Of a DNA stretch of 64,000 nt, positions 1 to 11,922 are shown one piece after another (position 1 is the stretch's first letter; every line of letters starts with the position of its first letter). Both the position numbers and the translations under genes were made by a program. The notes under the pieces are model-generated. The model saw nothing but the letters and a program-made list of their open reading frames with translations. It did no database searches and was not told the DNA's origin. Origin of the DNA: Gaeumannomyces sp. JS-464 (lineage: Eukaryota > Ascomycota > Sordariomycetes > Magnaporthales > Magnaporthaceae); NCBI GenBank assembly GCA_002197995.1, contig NGZR01000001.1:7502001-7566000 (forward strand), given 5' to 3'.

Positions 1-1831
1 TCCTCCCAGTCCACCTGCTCTTGAGATCTCTCCTCTCTTTCCCCCTCCCGAGCCTGATCCACACCGACCATATGTACAACGCACATGTAGCAGTGCAGCA
101 TTGCCAGCCCTCCGTCACCTGCCCGGCTCCACACCTCACGCACGGCACGGACTTGGGAAGGAGCTCAAGCAGGTAGGGGGTAGCCTGTAGGTAGGCAAGG
201 CAAGGCAAGGCATCCATGTAAAAATGGGTTGTGTGGAGGTGAGCCAGGGTGGTGGGGTGACAGACAGCAAAGACCACCCAGTGGTGTGGATTGTTCCGAT
301 CGACAACAAAACACGATCCTCTCTGTCTTGGCGGGCGTGCTTTTATGCACATGGGTAGGTACATAGTCCGCCGAGGGGAGCCCACTGCTCCCGGGCCCGA
401 GCTTTCGTCTTGCGTGAGTTGGATGGCAGACGGGGCGTCCCAGGCTTGGATAGATAGCGAGCAGCGGGCCGGCCGAGTTTTGGTACCGAGCCGGCCAAGG
501 TCGGCAGGGTCAGAGAGACTTTCCACCTCTCTGCCATCTCACCTCCCAGGGCTTTTCTCTTGTGCAGGAAACGCCATGCCGAATACATACGAGAGCAATC
601 ACGCGAGCAAAGCAGCAGGCGCCATTGGGTATCACCAAGAGGCAAAAAGGAAGGACCAAAGCGTGTCTCCCGGCGTGGGGTTCCCACCACCCTCTCTGCC
701 TGCCTGCCTGCCTACCCACATAACATACGCATACGGTACCCAGGTGTGTAGTAAGATATCAGTTGTCAAAACGGGCACCCGGCCTTTGCCCACAAGCGAG
801 GCTGCCCAGATGAGCAAATGAGCACCAGCCATGTCCTCGCGAGAGCAGCGCCAACCACTCCAGCCAGCCCAGCACACACCCCCTTCTTCACATGCCGGGA
901 GGGGACGGGGGCGGAGATATCGCTGGTGGTGCGAGAAGATATCTGCCTGCCGAGTCATCAAAATAAAGGCGTTTGGGGGGAGGGGTTTGAAGGGTGGCCG
1001 TGGGCTGGCATTGGCGGGACCAGATGCCTGCTGCTGCACACTGCAGCTGCACGTCCTCGTTCTCCTCATCATCCTGCTCTTAAGTGCCAGGAAAAAATAG
1101 AAACTGATGATGTGAGTTACAGCGCGTGTGCATGAGTAGACCACGCCCCCGTCTTCGGATTTCGCCTCTTCTCGCCCTCCTATTTGCGGCTTGTCTATCT
1201 ACGGCTTCCTTTTTTGCCCTCGGGCATATTCCCCACGGCCAGCCAGGTTCCGGGGACCAGGCTCCTACTTCGGTTATTGGTAAGCAGATCAACAAACAGC
1301 CGCATGATACTGACTGGCCATGGGAAAGGTGGACGTACTTGAGCGGAGAGCAAACACCCAATCACAGTCCGCGTGGCAAGGGAAAGCCATCGATGACGGC
1401 ACTTTGATGCTGCCACATAAGTGTGTATTTTGGCTAGCGCCCGTTCATTTCCCCCTCCAGACTAAAAAAAAACTCCCAATCCTACCGGCCTAACTCGAAT
1501 GTCCATGAGCTGTTGTAACGAATGATAACGGATGACTTTTTGGAGTACTGTGACACACTGCTGACGCGCCCATGTAACGACAAGGCCACCTCAATTTTCG
1601 ACAGCATAGCCAGTCTTACAGCCAGCAAGCCAAAGGTGGGGAAAAAAAAAAAAAAAAAGGAAACCACAATAACGCCAGCCCAGTATCCTGGGTCATGATA
1701 TGGGATAGAAACGATATACAGGGGTAAAAACGAAAGCAAAGGCTGACCAACACCATGATATGAAATGCCCATCAAGTGAAGCGAGAGGGACCCAGAGACG
1801 GATAAAGAAAATGGGGTATGACGCTGACACA

Positions 1832-1832
<1 letters not shown>

Positions 1833-1862
<30 letters not shown>
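1833..1862. repeat. A30 homopolymer
   Basis: An uninterrupted run of 30 adenines. It explains the poly-Lys and poly-Phe runs in conceptual translations of this area. Long homopolymers like this are length-polymorphic and error-prone in assemblies. Confidence 0.9.
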
Positions 1863-1863
<1 letters not shown>

Positions 1864-2095
1864 GGGAACCAGAGTAAAAGAGCAAAGAGAAAAGAGGAGA
1901 CACAAGGATGGAGAGAGACAGCCAGATTGCCCCAAAGAGGTCATGGGCGGATGGTGCAGTTCGCCTCCTCGTCAGCCTTGCATTGCATGCGGGCGGGGCA
2001 TATGCAAGAGGCCGATTTGGGGAAGAGAGGCGTGGAGGGAGCGACGGCCGTGGGTAGGCAGACGGCCCCAGCTCTCTCCTGTCCGGCCTGTCGGC

Positions 2096-2098
<3 letters not shown>

Positions 2099-2152
<54 letters not shown>
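2099..2152 (+). repeat. (CTG)18 trinucleotide microsatellite
   Basis: Eighteen perfect CTG units (CAG on the other strand). All reading frames through it stay open (poly-Leu, Ala, Cys / poly-Gln, Ala, Ser), which creates long but unconvincing ORFs on both strands. A second short CTG run of about four units lies near 2288-2300. Confidence 0.95.
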
Positions 2153-2153
<1 letters not shown>

Positions 2154-2605
2154 GGGTATGGATGGGTATTGGGGGTGTATGCGGCAAGGGGAGTGCAGTT
2201 GCATCGCATCCTGTTCGCATCGCGACGTGGCTTCGCGCGGGCGGGCATGAGGGAGGTGTCGTTTTGGATGCCTGGGTCCGCGCGGGCTGCTGCTGCTGCT
2301 TTCTGATCCCCCTTAAAGTCCGATATGAGGGTGCATGCGTCGAGGCCGTTGGTTTCCAGCCAATGGCGAGGATGCATGGCTGACTCCGTAAGCAGGAAAT
2401 AAGCCCTCCCGTTGTTGGCCCCAAGGCGGCCCCATGGATCGACGGGCAGGCTCCGCAAGTGACCGAAAGTCCGGGAAATAATGAAACAAAATCGTGGTGA
2501 AAAAAAAGAAAAGGCAGAAAGCTCCAAGTAGGCCAGCCCGCCGCATGCCTTGACTAGCCTTGGCTGGTTCAAGACATGGCGGCCGCCTAGAGAGTATCGA
2601 TGGGC

Positions 2606-2728
2606 TTAGGAGGGGCACTTGTGGCAGTAGTAGTGACCTCCACAGTAGTCGTGGGTGCCAAAGTCGACGGCCTTGCAGCAGAAAGTGCAGCAGTGGTTGA
2701 CGAGAGGCTGGTGCTCCTTGACGGCCAT
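2606..2728 (-). CDS. Small cysteine/histidine-rich protein, 40 aa
   Basis: A 41-codon ORF whose ATG (2728) has a reasonable fungal start context (TTCATCATGGCC). The product has 7 Cys and 5 His in 40 residues: a CCTFCC block at residues 13-18, then Cys29, and C-H-K-C at 35-38, with a Pro-Ser end. The paired cysteines with C-x2-C spacing suggest metal binding or a disulphide-rich fold. There is no signal peptide, so a secreted effector is not supported from this start. I do not recognise the family. Leader sequence on the minus strand is pyrimidine-rich, as is usual for fungal promoters. It is the only ORF in the first 11.9 kb whose residue pattern looks selected. It could also be the last exon of a longer gene or chance. 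Confidence 0.45.
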   Translation of the reverse strand: MAVKEHQPLVNHCCTFCCKAVDFGTHDYCGGHYYCHKCPS

Positions 2729-5700
2729 GATGAAGTGGGCTCGGGAAGGCTGGGAGTGTGTTTGTCTGTGGGAAGCGGGACTGGACAGCAAGTAGGCCAG
2801 GTCGAGGCTTGGAGAGGCACAGGTAGGTTTTTATGTGTGGATGAGGAGCAAAGTTTAATAGGTGATATGAGGTAATGGGCGATGCTCGAGATGTGTGTTT
2901 GCGTGGTGTCGGGCTGCGGTCTGTAAGTGGGAGGAGCCTGGGGTTTAAGTACTGGGCCAGGACAAGGAGCCGATGATGGTGATCTCTGTGAGGGCTTGGT
3001 TCGAGGTACTAAGCCTGCCTTGACGTGTTTTTGAGTGGTGGGACAGCACGTCCAGAGTATAGCTGTGGCCGAGAGGCTGAAAGGGGGAATCGGGGTTGCA
3101 GACCAGCAGTGGGCGGGGGGTGTGTGCAAAAAGCGAAAGTGCTGCATGTGAGTTGGCTGACAGGGGCCGGGGGGTGTTGGTGTACAAGATCTGCAGACGT
3201 GTGCCTAGTCAGGGCCCTTTGCGGAGAGAGAGAGAGGCAAAGGGAAAAAAGAAAGCTTGGAAGCCAGACGACAGGGTTTCTCAGGACGGTCCCTGTCATT
3301 CCCCTCACCCCCTTTTTTTTTCGTCTTTGCCAGACGTTTAGCTCCGCGCACGTGTGGTTTCTGGGTGGGGTGGGGGAACAGCCCTCGGACAAGGCGGGAA
3401 GACAGCAGCCGGCGCCCCGATGGAAGCTTTCCAGAGCTTCGGTTGGCCGGATAGTGCGCTTCGCCGTCGAGGAGAATGGGTGATAGGTGCGGTGGTGGTG
3501 TGGCACCCATCAGAGGGTGATCACGAGGGCCTGAGTGGCAGATATTGTGGATTTGGGATTTTGGCAATAAAGGAAGGGAGCGAGGAGGGGGAGGTATGCT
3601 CGTATGCTGCCTCGGCGAGAGTCCCAAACGGTGGCTTTGGGCGCTTGCCCTCAGTGGCCCTGGCTCGCCTTGCTTGTCACTTTTGTGAATTTTGTTTTAA
3701 TTATGTCATTTTTCTCAAAAAAAAATTCTTCCCCTATCGTCTCACACAACGTCGATCCCACCCAGGTGCGACCAGATGCTGGCCCTCGGTGCCTCGCTCC
3801 ACGCCAGGATCCTCTGCGGCAACATTGATATCCACTTGGGTACCTGCGCTGGCCTTTGTAGTCGCCAGGTATCTCCCTGAAGACAGGCTTCTGCAGGACG
3901 CGGCCACCTAAAAATGCGCCCTTTTAGTGCCGCCGCCCACACCCGCCCAGGCCGTCCGAGCGCGGCTAGCCCGTGGGGGAAGAAAATCCAACCCAATAGC
4001 AAAATTGGCGAGGGTGCTGCAAGTCGACTGAAGCAGCATCAAATGTACACACAATCAATCCATGGTGCAGTGCTTGGGTGGAATGGTGTGGGGATAGGGT
4101 GGCAGCCGTGATTGGAGCCTGGTCGTCCGCAAGGGGACCAGAGCCAAGGAGAAGAAGAAACAAATTGAAAAAAAAAAAGGCTCGAACAAGCCGGGCGCGG
4201 CCCATCAGAGCGACCCAGGCCGCCGCAGGAGGAGGGAAGGACAGCAGAGCAGGTGAGATTGGGCTTCCTATTTCGGGGCGCATGGTGATGACGACGACGA
4301 AACATGGCGGGCCATCCCACGCCCTGCCACGGCCAGGCCAGGGAAGGCGGCTTCCTTGTTCCTGCACATGAGCGGCGGTATGTCGGGAGCTGCCCGTTCC
4401 AGTCTGCCCCCGGCCGAGCTGAGCGCTCTCGCCCGGCTTGCCCTGGGACGCATCTGGCTGGCTGGCTGTCTGATATTCGAGGTGGCACGAAAACAAAATT
4501 TGTGGCTTTGACTGGAGGAAGCAGATGGCGGTGGAGACCTTTTGCCCGGCCGCGCAGAAGAGGAAAAAGGGACAGGGACGTGGGTGAATGCACCAGAGTG
4601 CGGCTGATTGACGGGCGAGGGGGCGGATGGATTGGACGGATGGATGCACACAGAGGCACGACACTCCCTGGACATGCTGCATACCAGACATACCAGACAG
4701 GGACACACAGAGGAGGGGAAGCAGAGAGGGAGCAGAGAGACGAGACAGCGACACAAGAGGACGCTCGCCTTGCTCCACCCCCTCCCTTTTCGCCCTCCGT
4801 TATTTGCTGTCACGTCGCAATCAAATGTCCCTCCATTCTGCAGCGAGGGGCAAGCAAAACATCAAGTGCAGCATGCGAAGCTATCGTGAGGTGGGGGAGC
4901 GGTGACGGGCCCTTTGTTGACTCAACGTTACCTTGTCGAGCAGTCGAGCGTGGCTTGCTCAGTTGATTGCGAGGCGGTGAGAAGGTTGGAGTTTCGGGCC
5001 TGCGCCTGCTGCTTTTTGTTTCCATCAAGGTGATGTGTGCATACATTTGACGGAGCACAGCGCACCTGCCCGCGCTGGAGCACTGGCAGCCAGCACGGCT
5101 CATCAATCCCATCAAAGCCCACATTTCAAGGTTCGAATTCGCGCCGCGTGTTACCGAGTGAGGTATTTTGGCACCAAGGAAGCAAAGTCAATCCATCGGG
5201 GCGCCGCACAATCTCCCATGCAAGCCCGTAGCAGAATGGATAAAAAAGGAAAAGAACCGAAGAAAATACGACATGGGTACATGCGCCTGTCGCCGCCACC
5301 CTCGGATGGGAGGATTCTGTTTGACGTAGCTGTTTACACAAGGCGGCATCACGGCCAAGCAACAATCGGCTGATTCTGCATCGACGTCGGGAGAAGCAGG
5401 CAAGAAACGCACGCGGTCGATCCCCTCATTTGTCCGGCTTTCCTCTCCTCTGACGCCGGTTGGCATTTCGGTTGGTGGGCTGCGAGGGCCATGTAATTCC
5501 TACGCACAATTTTGCCAATCTCCCACGGCCACTCAGAGCGCTCGCTCTCCGCGAATGTCCAAAGCCGAACGTGGCACGTGGCCCTCTTTCCCTCGCCATC
5601 TTCATCCTACCACGGCACTGCGCCATATGTACCTGCTATGTAATCCCTCCCGGAGCTTTGGGGCGCGGGTGTGGGCTGCAGGCTTTTCACCCGGCAACGT

Positions 5701-8700
5701 CCTGATGATGACATCTGGGAGCAGTCCGAGCCCCCTCCTTGGCACGGCTCTTTCGGCATCGTCACCGCCATCACACCCACGAAAAAAAAGGCCCTGGGCA
5801 AGGGGGCTTTGAAGAGTCATATGATGGGGGAGCGAGAGGGATGACGGAGACTTGCCAGCCCTTCACTTGCCGCGGAAGCGAGCTCCCGCCTTGATTGGTC
5901 TGCCCCAGGCCCTATCGGCAAATAGCAACATGGAGAAACGGCGAGGCCCGAGGAGGGAGCAGCGAGGCGACCGGCCTGATGGAGGGGCGCCCTGGCCCGC
6001 CCACGTTGTGGCTTCCCTGCAGAACCTATCAACAAGCCTTGCCCTCCACCCCTCGTGACCCAGTCCTTGGGCTGTCGATCCCCCGGGGTCGGTCGCCCTA
6101 CCCCACTGATCTCACCGTCTGAAACAAGGCATTCGGGCAGATAAGATCTCATTGGCCCCCCTGGGGAAACAGCGCGGACAGGCGGCCAAGTTTTGTCGTG
6201 AGCTTCCCAAGCTTCGTCCAAGCCTCGCTCGCCGGTGCGGACGCGGCGTGTTCGGTCCGCGCCAACCAGACACGCCCCGTGGGAAACCTCCAGACCGTGG
6301 TAGCATATCGCAAGAACCCCGCCCGGAAACCCTCTGTCGAGCCCATGCAAGGCCGATGCAGGTTGGCGGGCAGGAAAACGCTAAAAGGGCGGCGTGACGA
6401 TGACTTCATGGCTGGGCTGGTTGGGCGCCAGCGACCATCCCACCTGGCCTTCGCACCGGACAAGCCCAAGGGCGCTTACCGGCAGTCCATCGGAGCGTGG
6501 GGGAAGAGCTCAGACTCCGCTGGCCCTACCGTCGGCCGGTATTGATTGATAATACCCAATCGACGCAGCATGGTAGCATGCGCGGGTTTCTGCCGCTCCA
6601 CCATGGCAACCCATCTGTCCGCGTCGCCCTTGACACTGACTCTTGACTCTGACGAGCAGCAGCGGGAGCCACAAAAGCGTCTCCGTCCTGCAGCACAAAA
6701 GAACCACGGAACGATCTTGTTTGCATGTGTCGGCGCGGACGCATACATACCCGCTAGATAATAGATGTCGGCCTGCCCGATATGCCAAGTGCTTGCAGCT
6801 TCTCCATTCTCGCGTCCTTTTGCTCGGTTATGCTTGCCGGTCCTGGATAGGTATGCCTGTGGGTTTTGAACGACCCTCTTTCGATGCATTTTGCGAACTT
6901 TTCATCCACGAGTGATTTTCTTTCCTCCGCTTCTCACTTTGATAGAACGTCCCAACCACACCCTCACCCACCGCTTCGGAGGAGAGTCTGGGCTCATGGT
7001 TTCGGCTTTCCCAAAGTACGAAGCCATGTTCGAATGCAAGGCGTGCTCATCGCGCAGACCATCTCACATGCTGCATTACATATGTGCGTCACCGACACTT
7101 GCGCACATGCCCTAGGCAAGGTACCCTGCCTGCCGCAGACACAGGCATCCCTATGATTTGCAAAGCGGTACCTGTGGAAGGGCGAAAGGAAGGTGAAGAA
7201 GAAGAAGTAAAAAGCCGCACCCGCCACGTATGCAATAGGACCATGCGGCTTGGCAAGCGAACGGTCTGGCGGTCAAATAGGCTTGAGGAATCATGACCCA
7301 CATAGCCCTACGGAGGGCTCACATGCAGACGCATACCTACCTAACTACATCCAGTCTCTCGATGGGAGATGTGTGGGGGTAGGATGAGAAGGGTTGGGAG
7401 TCATTCTCAGTGAGCTTTAGGCTACGTTGTATACCATGTGACGTGCTCGCTAGAGGGACACCGGGGAAGAGGGATAAGAAAGTGGTGCTAGAGAGTTCGG
7501 TTCCGGGTATGTGGAAACTTGTCTCCTCGCTCAGTGTTCCCAACCTCCTGCATGCGTACTCATAGTGACTACACCTAGACACGTATCAAGATTGGTATCT
7601 TAGCTTATCGTCGACCTAGGTGTCTGCTGGAACTACATACATGCCTAGGTCTCACTTGTATACATACACCTACGGTAGGAGTAACAGATTTTAGTTGGTG
7701 CTAGTTCACCGCCGGTCGCACGTTATGAACCTCTGCCATCAGTTTGCCACCTACAGGCATGACTGGGAACTGCAGGGCTCCGGTAAACACTCCAGTCCGT
7801 CTAGCGGAAATGGTGGCACTTGTTGCTAGACTCTAACTAACCCCTCGACCCAACACGCTCGCTGACTGGAAACAGACTTACCTCATGCGAAATCTCGCTC
7901 AGGGCGACCCTTCCCGTAGAGCTAGCTGGGTACTTGGTATAATGCCGTGGACGCATCATCTGGCTGGAAGCGCCTGCAATAGTAAGCAGCGGACCTAAGC
8001 TGTCAACTCGGACAAGGGTGGTCAGATAGTCCATGTCGGGAAGCCGTGTCATGCGATCGGCCTTATCTGATTCCTCGAATCATGAGTCCCGTCGCCTTTA
8101 ATCTGACTACGTGCGCCTAACTCGACTCATAGGATAGATCTACGTGTGTTTCTGATACATGGGCTCCCAAGAACTGCCGAGTAAGCAATATTGACAAGAA
8201 CCCAAAAGAGCCGGGAGCAGTTGGAAGGAGGGGAAAAAGGCCAAAGGCCAGAAGAAAGGACAAAGATAAGAATATGACGTGCCTGGGCACTGACACACGC
8301 TAACATGTCAAGATAGCTGCTCTCGTTGCAAGGACTCCCGGCACAGCGAGGTATCACCGACTCAAATTGCTTCAAAGAGACCGTTAGGAAGCATTATTTA
8401 CGCCCTCTCGCCTCAGCTGGATGCCTCAACCGACTGCCTGAGCTCAACCGGTAAGAGTATACTGTCTGAACGGAGTCCTACCCCCAGCTCGACCGTCGGC
8501 ATGGTATTGAGAGCCAAACAGCCATGTGCATATTATGGGTAGGTGAGTAACTGCGGACTGACGACCCAGCTGCACCCTCTTCCCCTCCCGGGATTCCCGC
8601 GTCCGCCCTGGGCTCGTGGAGTCTGCCACCCTGTGCCTTCAGCCGGCGGGAGGGCCCGCTTTCCCCCAGGTTTCGGAGCGCCCCGAGTCGCGAGCCCGGT

Positions 8701-11700
8701 GGAACCTGTTATGCGATGGCCCGGGGCGAATGCGGGGGTAGTTGAGGATCTATCAGGCCGTCTCGGAACATCGGATCCCTGGGCTCGACCAAGAATATTA
8801 AAATTAAAATAAAAAAGGAAGGGGAATGGGATTGCAATGTTGGGAGGATATAAGCTGCAGAATAGACTCGCGTGTCAAGAAGGCTTGTTCGTCGACTCGC
8901 GAACGGGAATGTGATCACGACGAAACATCCCAAGGCCCATTCTAATCGTTACAGTTGCATGCCTATCCTTGCGATTTAAAGATACGCGGCCTCCCCAGGA
9001 CCAGCGAGCGCCCTTTTCAAGGAGCAAGTATCAAGGCACCCCGTGTAAGTCGGCAGTGTCGGCACGAGCGGGAATATCTGCATGCGCTCGACGGCAGGGT
9101 CACGGTTGACACTGCGGCCCAGGGCGGCAGGTTCGGCATTTCGGCATTTCTTGTTCCTAGCAATACGTCTGTCTGTGCATGGAGGCTTCTTGCAGTCAAA
9201 GCTGAGCAGATAAACTGACGAGTCTGTCCACGCCGGATGTAGTCAATATCTTGAGTATCATGACCTTGGTCCAAGGTAAATGCAGGGAAGAGGCTGTAGA
9301 TAATGACTGCTGGGAGGTACGCATGTTACAATGGGCTGCCTCGTTCCCAATCCCTTTCTCGGCCTCTCAGCCGCGTCGCCAGGCTGACGCAGGTCGACCA
9401 GACTCAGCAGCACGCCAGCGTTTCTTGGGCTTCCGTTTGGAGCACTTGCTCAATACCGTCTTCTTCTCTTCGCCCGCTGGTTGACAGATGATCGAATACC
9501 TGGATATCCTGACGCCTGTAAGCCCGGCGCTCCACACTTGGAACGTACACTTAATCGAGAGGATCAGTTGTGCCTTGCTGTCGCAAATGTTCTAACGTTG
9601 ACGCCCTCGACGTGCATAATACGACGGGAGGATCAGAGTATTGGAATTCCAAGAAATCAAGTTCGATAGAATGAAAGTACAGAGGTCAAGCAGTCCTTCG
9701 TAACGTGAGTACCTATGTAGTGAGTAGGGTTGCACTGCTCCTGCTCGGAACATACCAAAGCCCGGCCAATGCTACGCTATGTTGGCTTGCGCGGCTAATG
9801 ACGGGCGCTTACATCGTCTCCGTCACGCGACAAGGGTCCTGGCGATGTGAATCTGCAGGCAGGAGTCAAGCGGGGCGTGCGTTCGTTCGGGCGAGATGAA
9901 TGCGTATACTGCCCGCCAAAGTCCTTTGGTAGAATGCAGCCTTGCGGTGAAAGAGATTCAGAAGGACTCTGCCTGACGTACGAGAACAAGATGCGACGAT
10001 GCGGCACAAGGCCCCTGCCTCGCGGAAGCGAGTGGTTGCATAAGCGCAGGCCAATCAGGCTGGCTGGCTTGCATGTCACACCCACGAGAGGCGGCCGCAG
10101 AAAAGGCCACCTCAAAACGCACGACGCAAGACATGACTCCGGTAGTGTCGTGTAGACCGGCTATCCAGTCGGAGGGCTTGGGGCGCGCCCCAGGAACGGC
10201 CGCCATCAGATGTCGGCAGGGACCGCGCATCCGCGAGCCGGCTTGGGGGCCGAACGCATGCACGGCCCTCGGTCGGCTGGCGGCACAGCGCCGGGGCTTC
10301 AGGCTGGACGTGTGGGAAGATGCATGATGTTCCTGTGTGCTCCCGCCCCCATAGATGGTCCGCGACGCTTAGAGCGCAGTCACATGGATAGGAGAGAGGA
10401 AGTTTCTTCTGCAAGGGTGTTGTTGGCGTTGGCACGATTGGCCGTAAAGCCCAACACTGGTGGCGCCAACGAAGGGCGCCTCCAAGGCCAGGCGCAGTCC
10501 TGACTGGCTGCCACCTTTGGTCCAGGGGTTTCTGTCCCCATCGCTTGGATGCTTTGGATGCTTCTGGCTTGGTGGTTTGGGTCCAGATTGGTTGGGCTGG
10601 GAACGCCCAATCTGGACTGTCACACGGCCTGCCCACACCTTTTGCTGAACGTGGATGGATGCTCGGAGCAATTTGATGCGTGAAATGCATGGCTGCGCCG
10701 GCGGTATCATGATAGAGGAAACGCTGATAATGTCGGCACTCGGAAACGGTCCTGGCCAAAAGATGCATCGCCATTCGGCCGCCCGAGACGCATAGTGTGG
10801 CGCGGGTTTGGCTGGCGGCTAAGTTGCATGGAGCTCTGGCTGTGTGCTACACCCATTGATTGATGTTGCAGGACGACCGCGTCGGGTTGCTGGGGCCACC
10901 TCTCACATCGATTGTGATGCATCGCGACTCCATGTGCTCAACTTGCGGTCGCTCGGTGCGCTAATGTCGGGCCAGCACCCTGCACACTCATGGATGTCAC
11001 AGTGGGCTCGGTCGTCGAATGGCGGCTTCCAGCTCCCTGCTTCTCTGGTGCTGGCGGCAAGCTCCTCGGTCGCGAGCACGCAGCGCAGTCTTGGCAGGGC
11101 CGTTCCGCCACTGAGTGACGAGCGTCGGCCTGGCTGGATACATTTCGCGGCAAGCAGACAGCCCACCTTCACGGGCGGTTACGTGTTGTTGCGCCGGGCC
11201 AAATCGAGCCGCCTAAGGGTCTACCGTTTTGCGCTCGCGAGCAGCATGCCGCCCGCTGGGTTCCGCGTAGGATTCATTTGCATGGGCCTCCGTTCGTCAG
11301 ATCGATTCTGCCAGCGTACCAGGTACCTACCTATGCTTAGCCCCTTCCCTAGGTTGACGCCATGCATGCTTTCTTTTGGCCCCCGCATCTCACCAGAGCA
11401 CGCCAAAGACAGCCAGCCCCACCCCGCTTTGCCTCGTCGTGCCAGGCACCACCTACAGACACCACCACGCACACCACCTGGACGATTGAAGTCGCACACC
11501 GCAACCGCCCGCGGCTACATCAAGCACAATCTCGAAGGCGCCCTACGCCCAATCCCTGCCCGAACACCGCTGGCGGCGGCCCATCCCACTCCCACTGATC
11601 TGCCGAAGCGGAACCAAGCCCAAACCCGCAGTTGGTCCGTCAGAGCTGCGCTTGCTGTTGGGCTCAGGCGGCGACGCACCCGTCAAAATCCGAACGGTAT

Positions 11701-11922
11701 TACCCAAGCAGTCTGACAGTTGCTTCCGATCCGTCGAGCGCACACCCAAAAACACACGCGGACATCACAACCAGCAGCTTTGCGTAACACGCCCAGAGCC
11801 GCTCTCTTCGTCGCCCTTTTAACAACCAGTCGCTCATCACCCGCCGCCCCCTTCTGGACCGCTCCACCGCGCTCGCGCACCCGAGGCAGAGGGCAGCGTG
11901 CCCCGCCGCCGACCACGACAAG
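2729..11922. other. 9.2-kb region without a convincing gene
   Basis: No ORF here has domain-like composition or splice-linked continuation that I can follow. The longest open frame (10844-11716, plus) is Arg/Pro/Ser-rich and lies in the GC-rich sequence leading to palA. The region has CT-rich tracts, short A and T runs and several TACCTACCTA-like motifs (about 7332-7346, 11322-11335). It plausibly holds promoter sequence for the small Cys-rich ORF and for palA, but the length is unusual for a compact fungal genome. No tRNA, rRNA or terminal repeats were noticed. Confidence 0.5.

Larger units (their letters stand above)
1..2605. other. Gene-free stretch at left edge
   Basis: I see no ORF here with recognisable protein character. 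Open frames up to about 260 codons exist, but they run through low-complexity sequence: an A run near 1641-1658, a 30-A run and a CTG array. The DNA is rich in pyrimidine tracts and short TAGGTAGG-type motifs, for example near 170-200. It is read as intergenic or regulatory sequence; a non-coding transcript cannot be excluded. Confidence 0.5.

Noticed and set aside
1772..2572. Poly-Gln protein on the minus strand across the CTG array
   Set aside because: All frames stay open through the trinucleotide repeat and the flanking residues look random.
10844..11716. 290-codon plus-strand ORF upstream of palA
   Set aside because: Arg/Pro/Ser-rich with no domain-like pattern, in GC-rich DNA where long chance ORFs are common; it overlaps the probable palA promoter.
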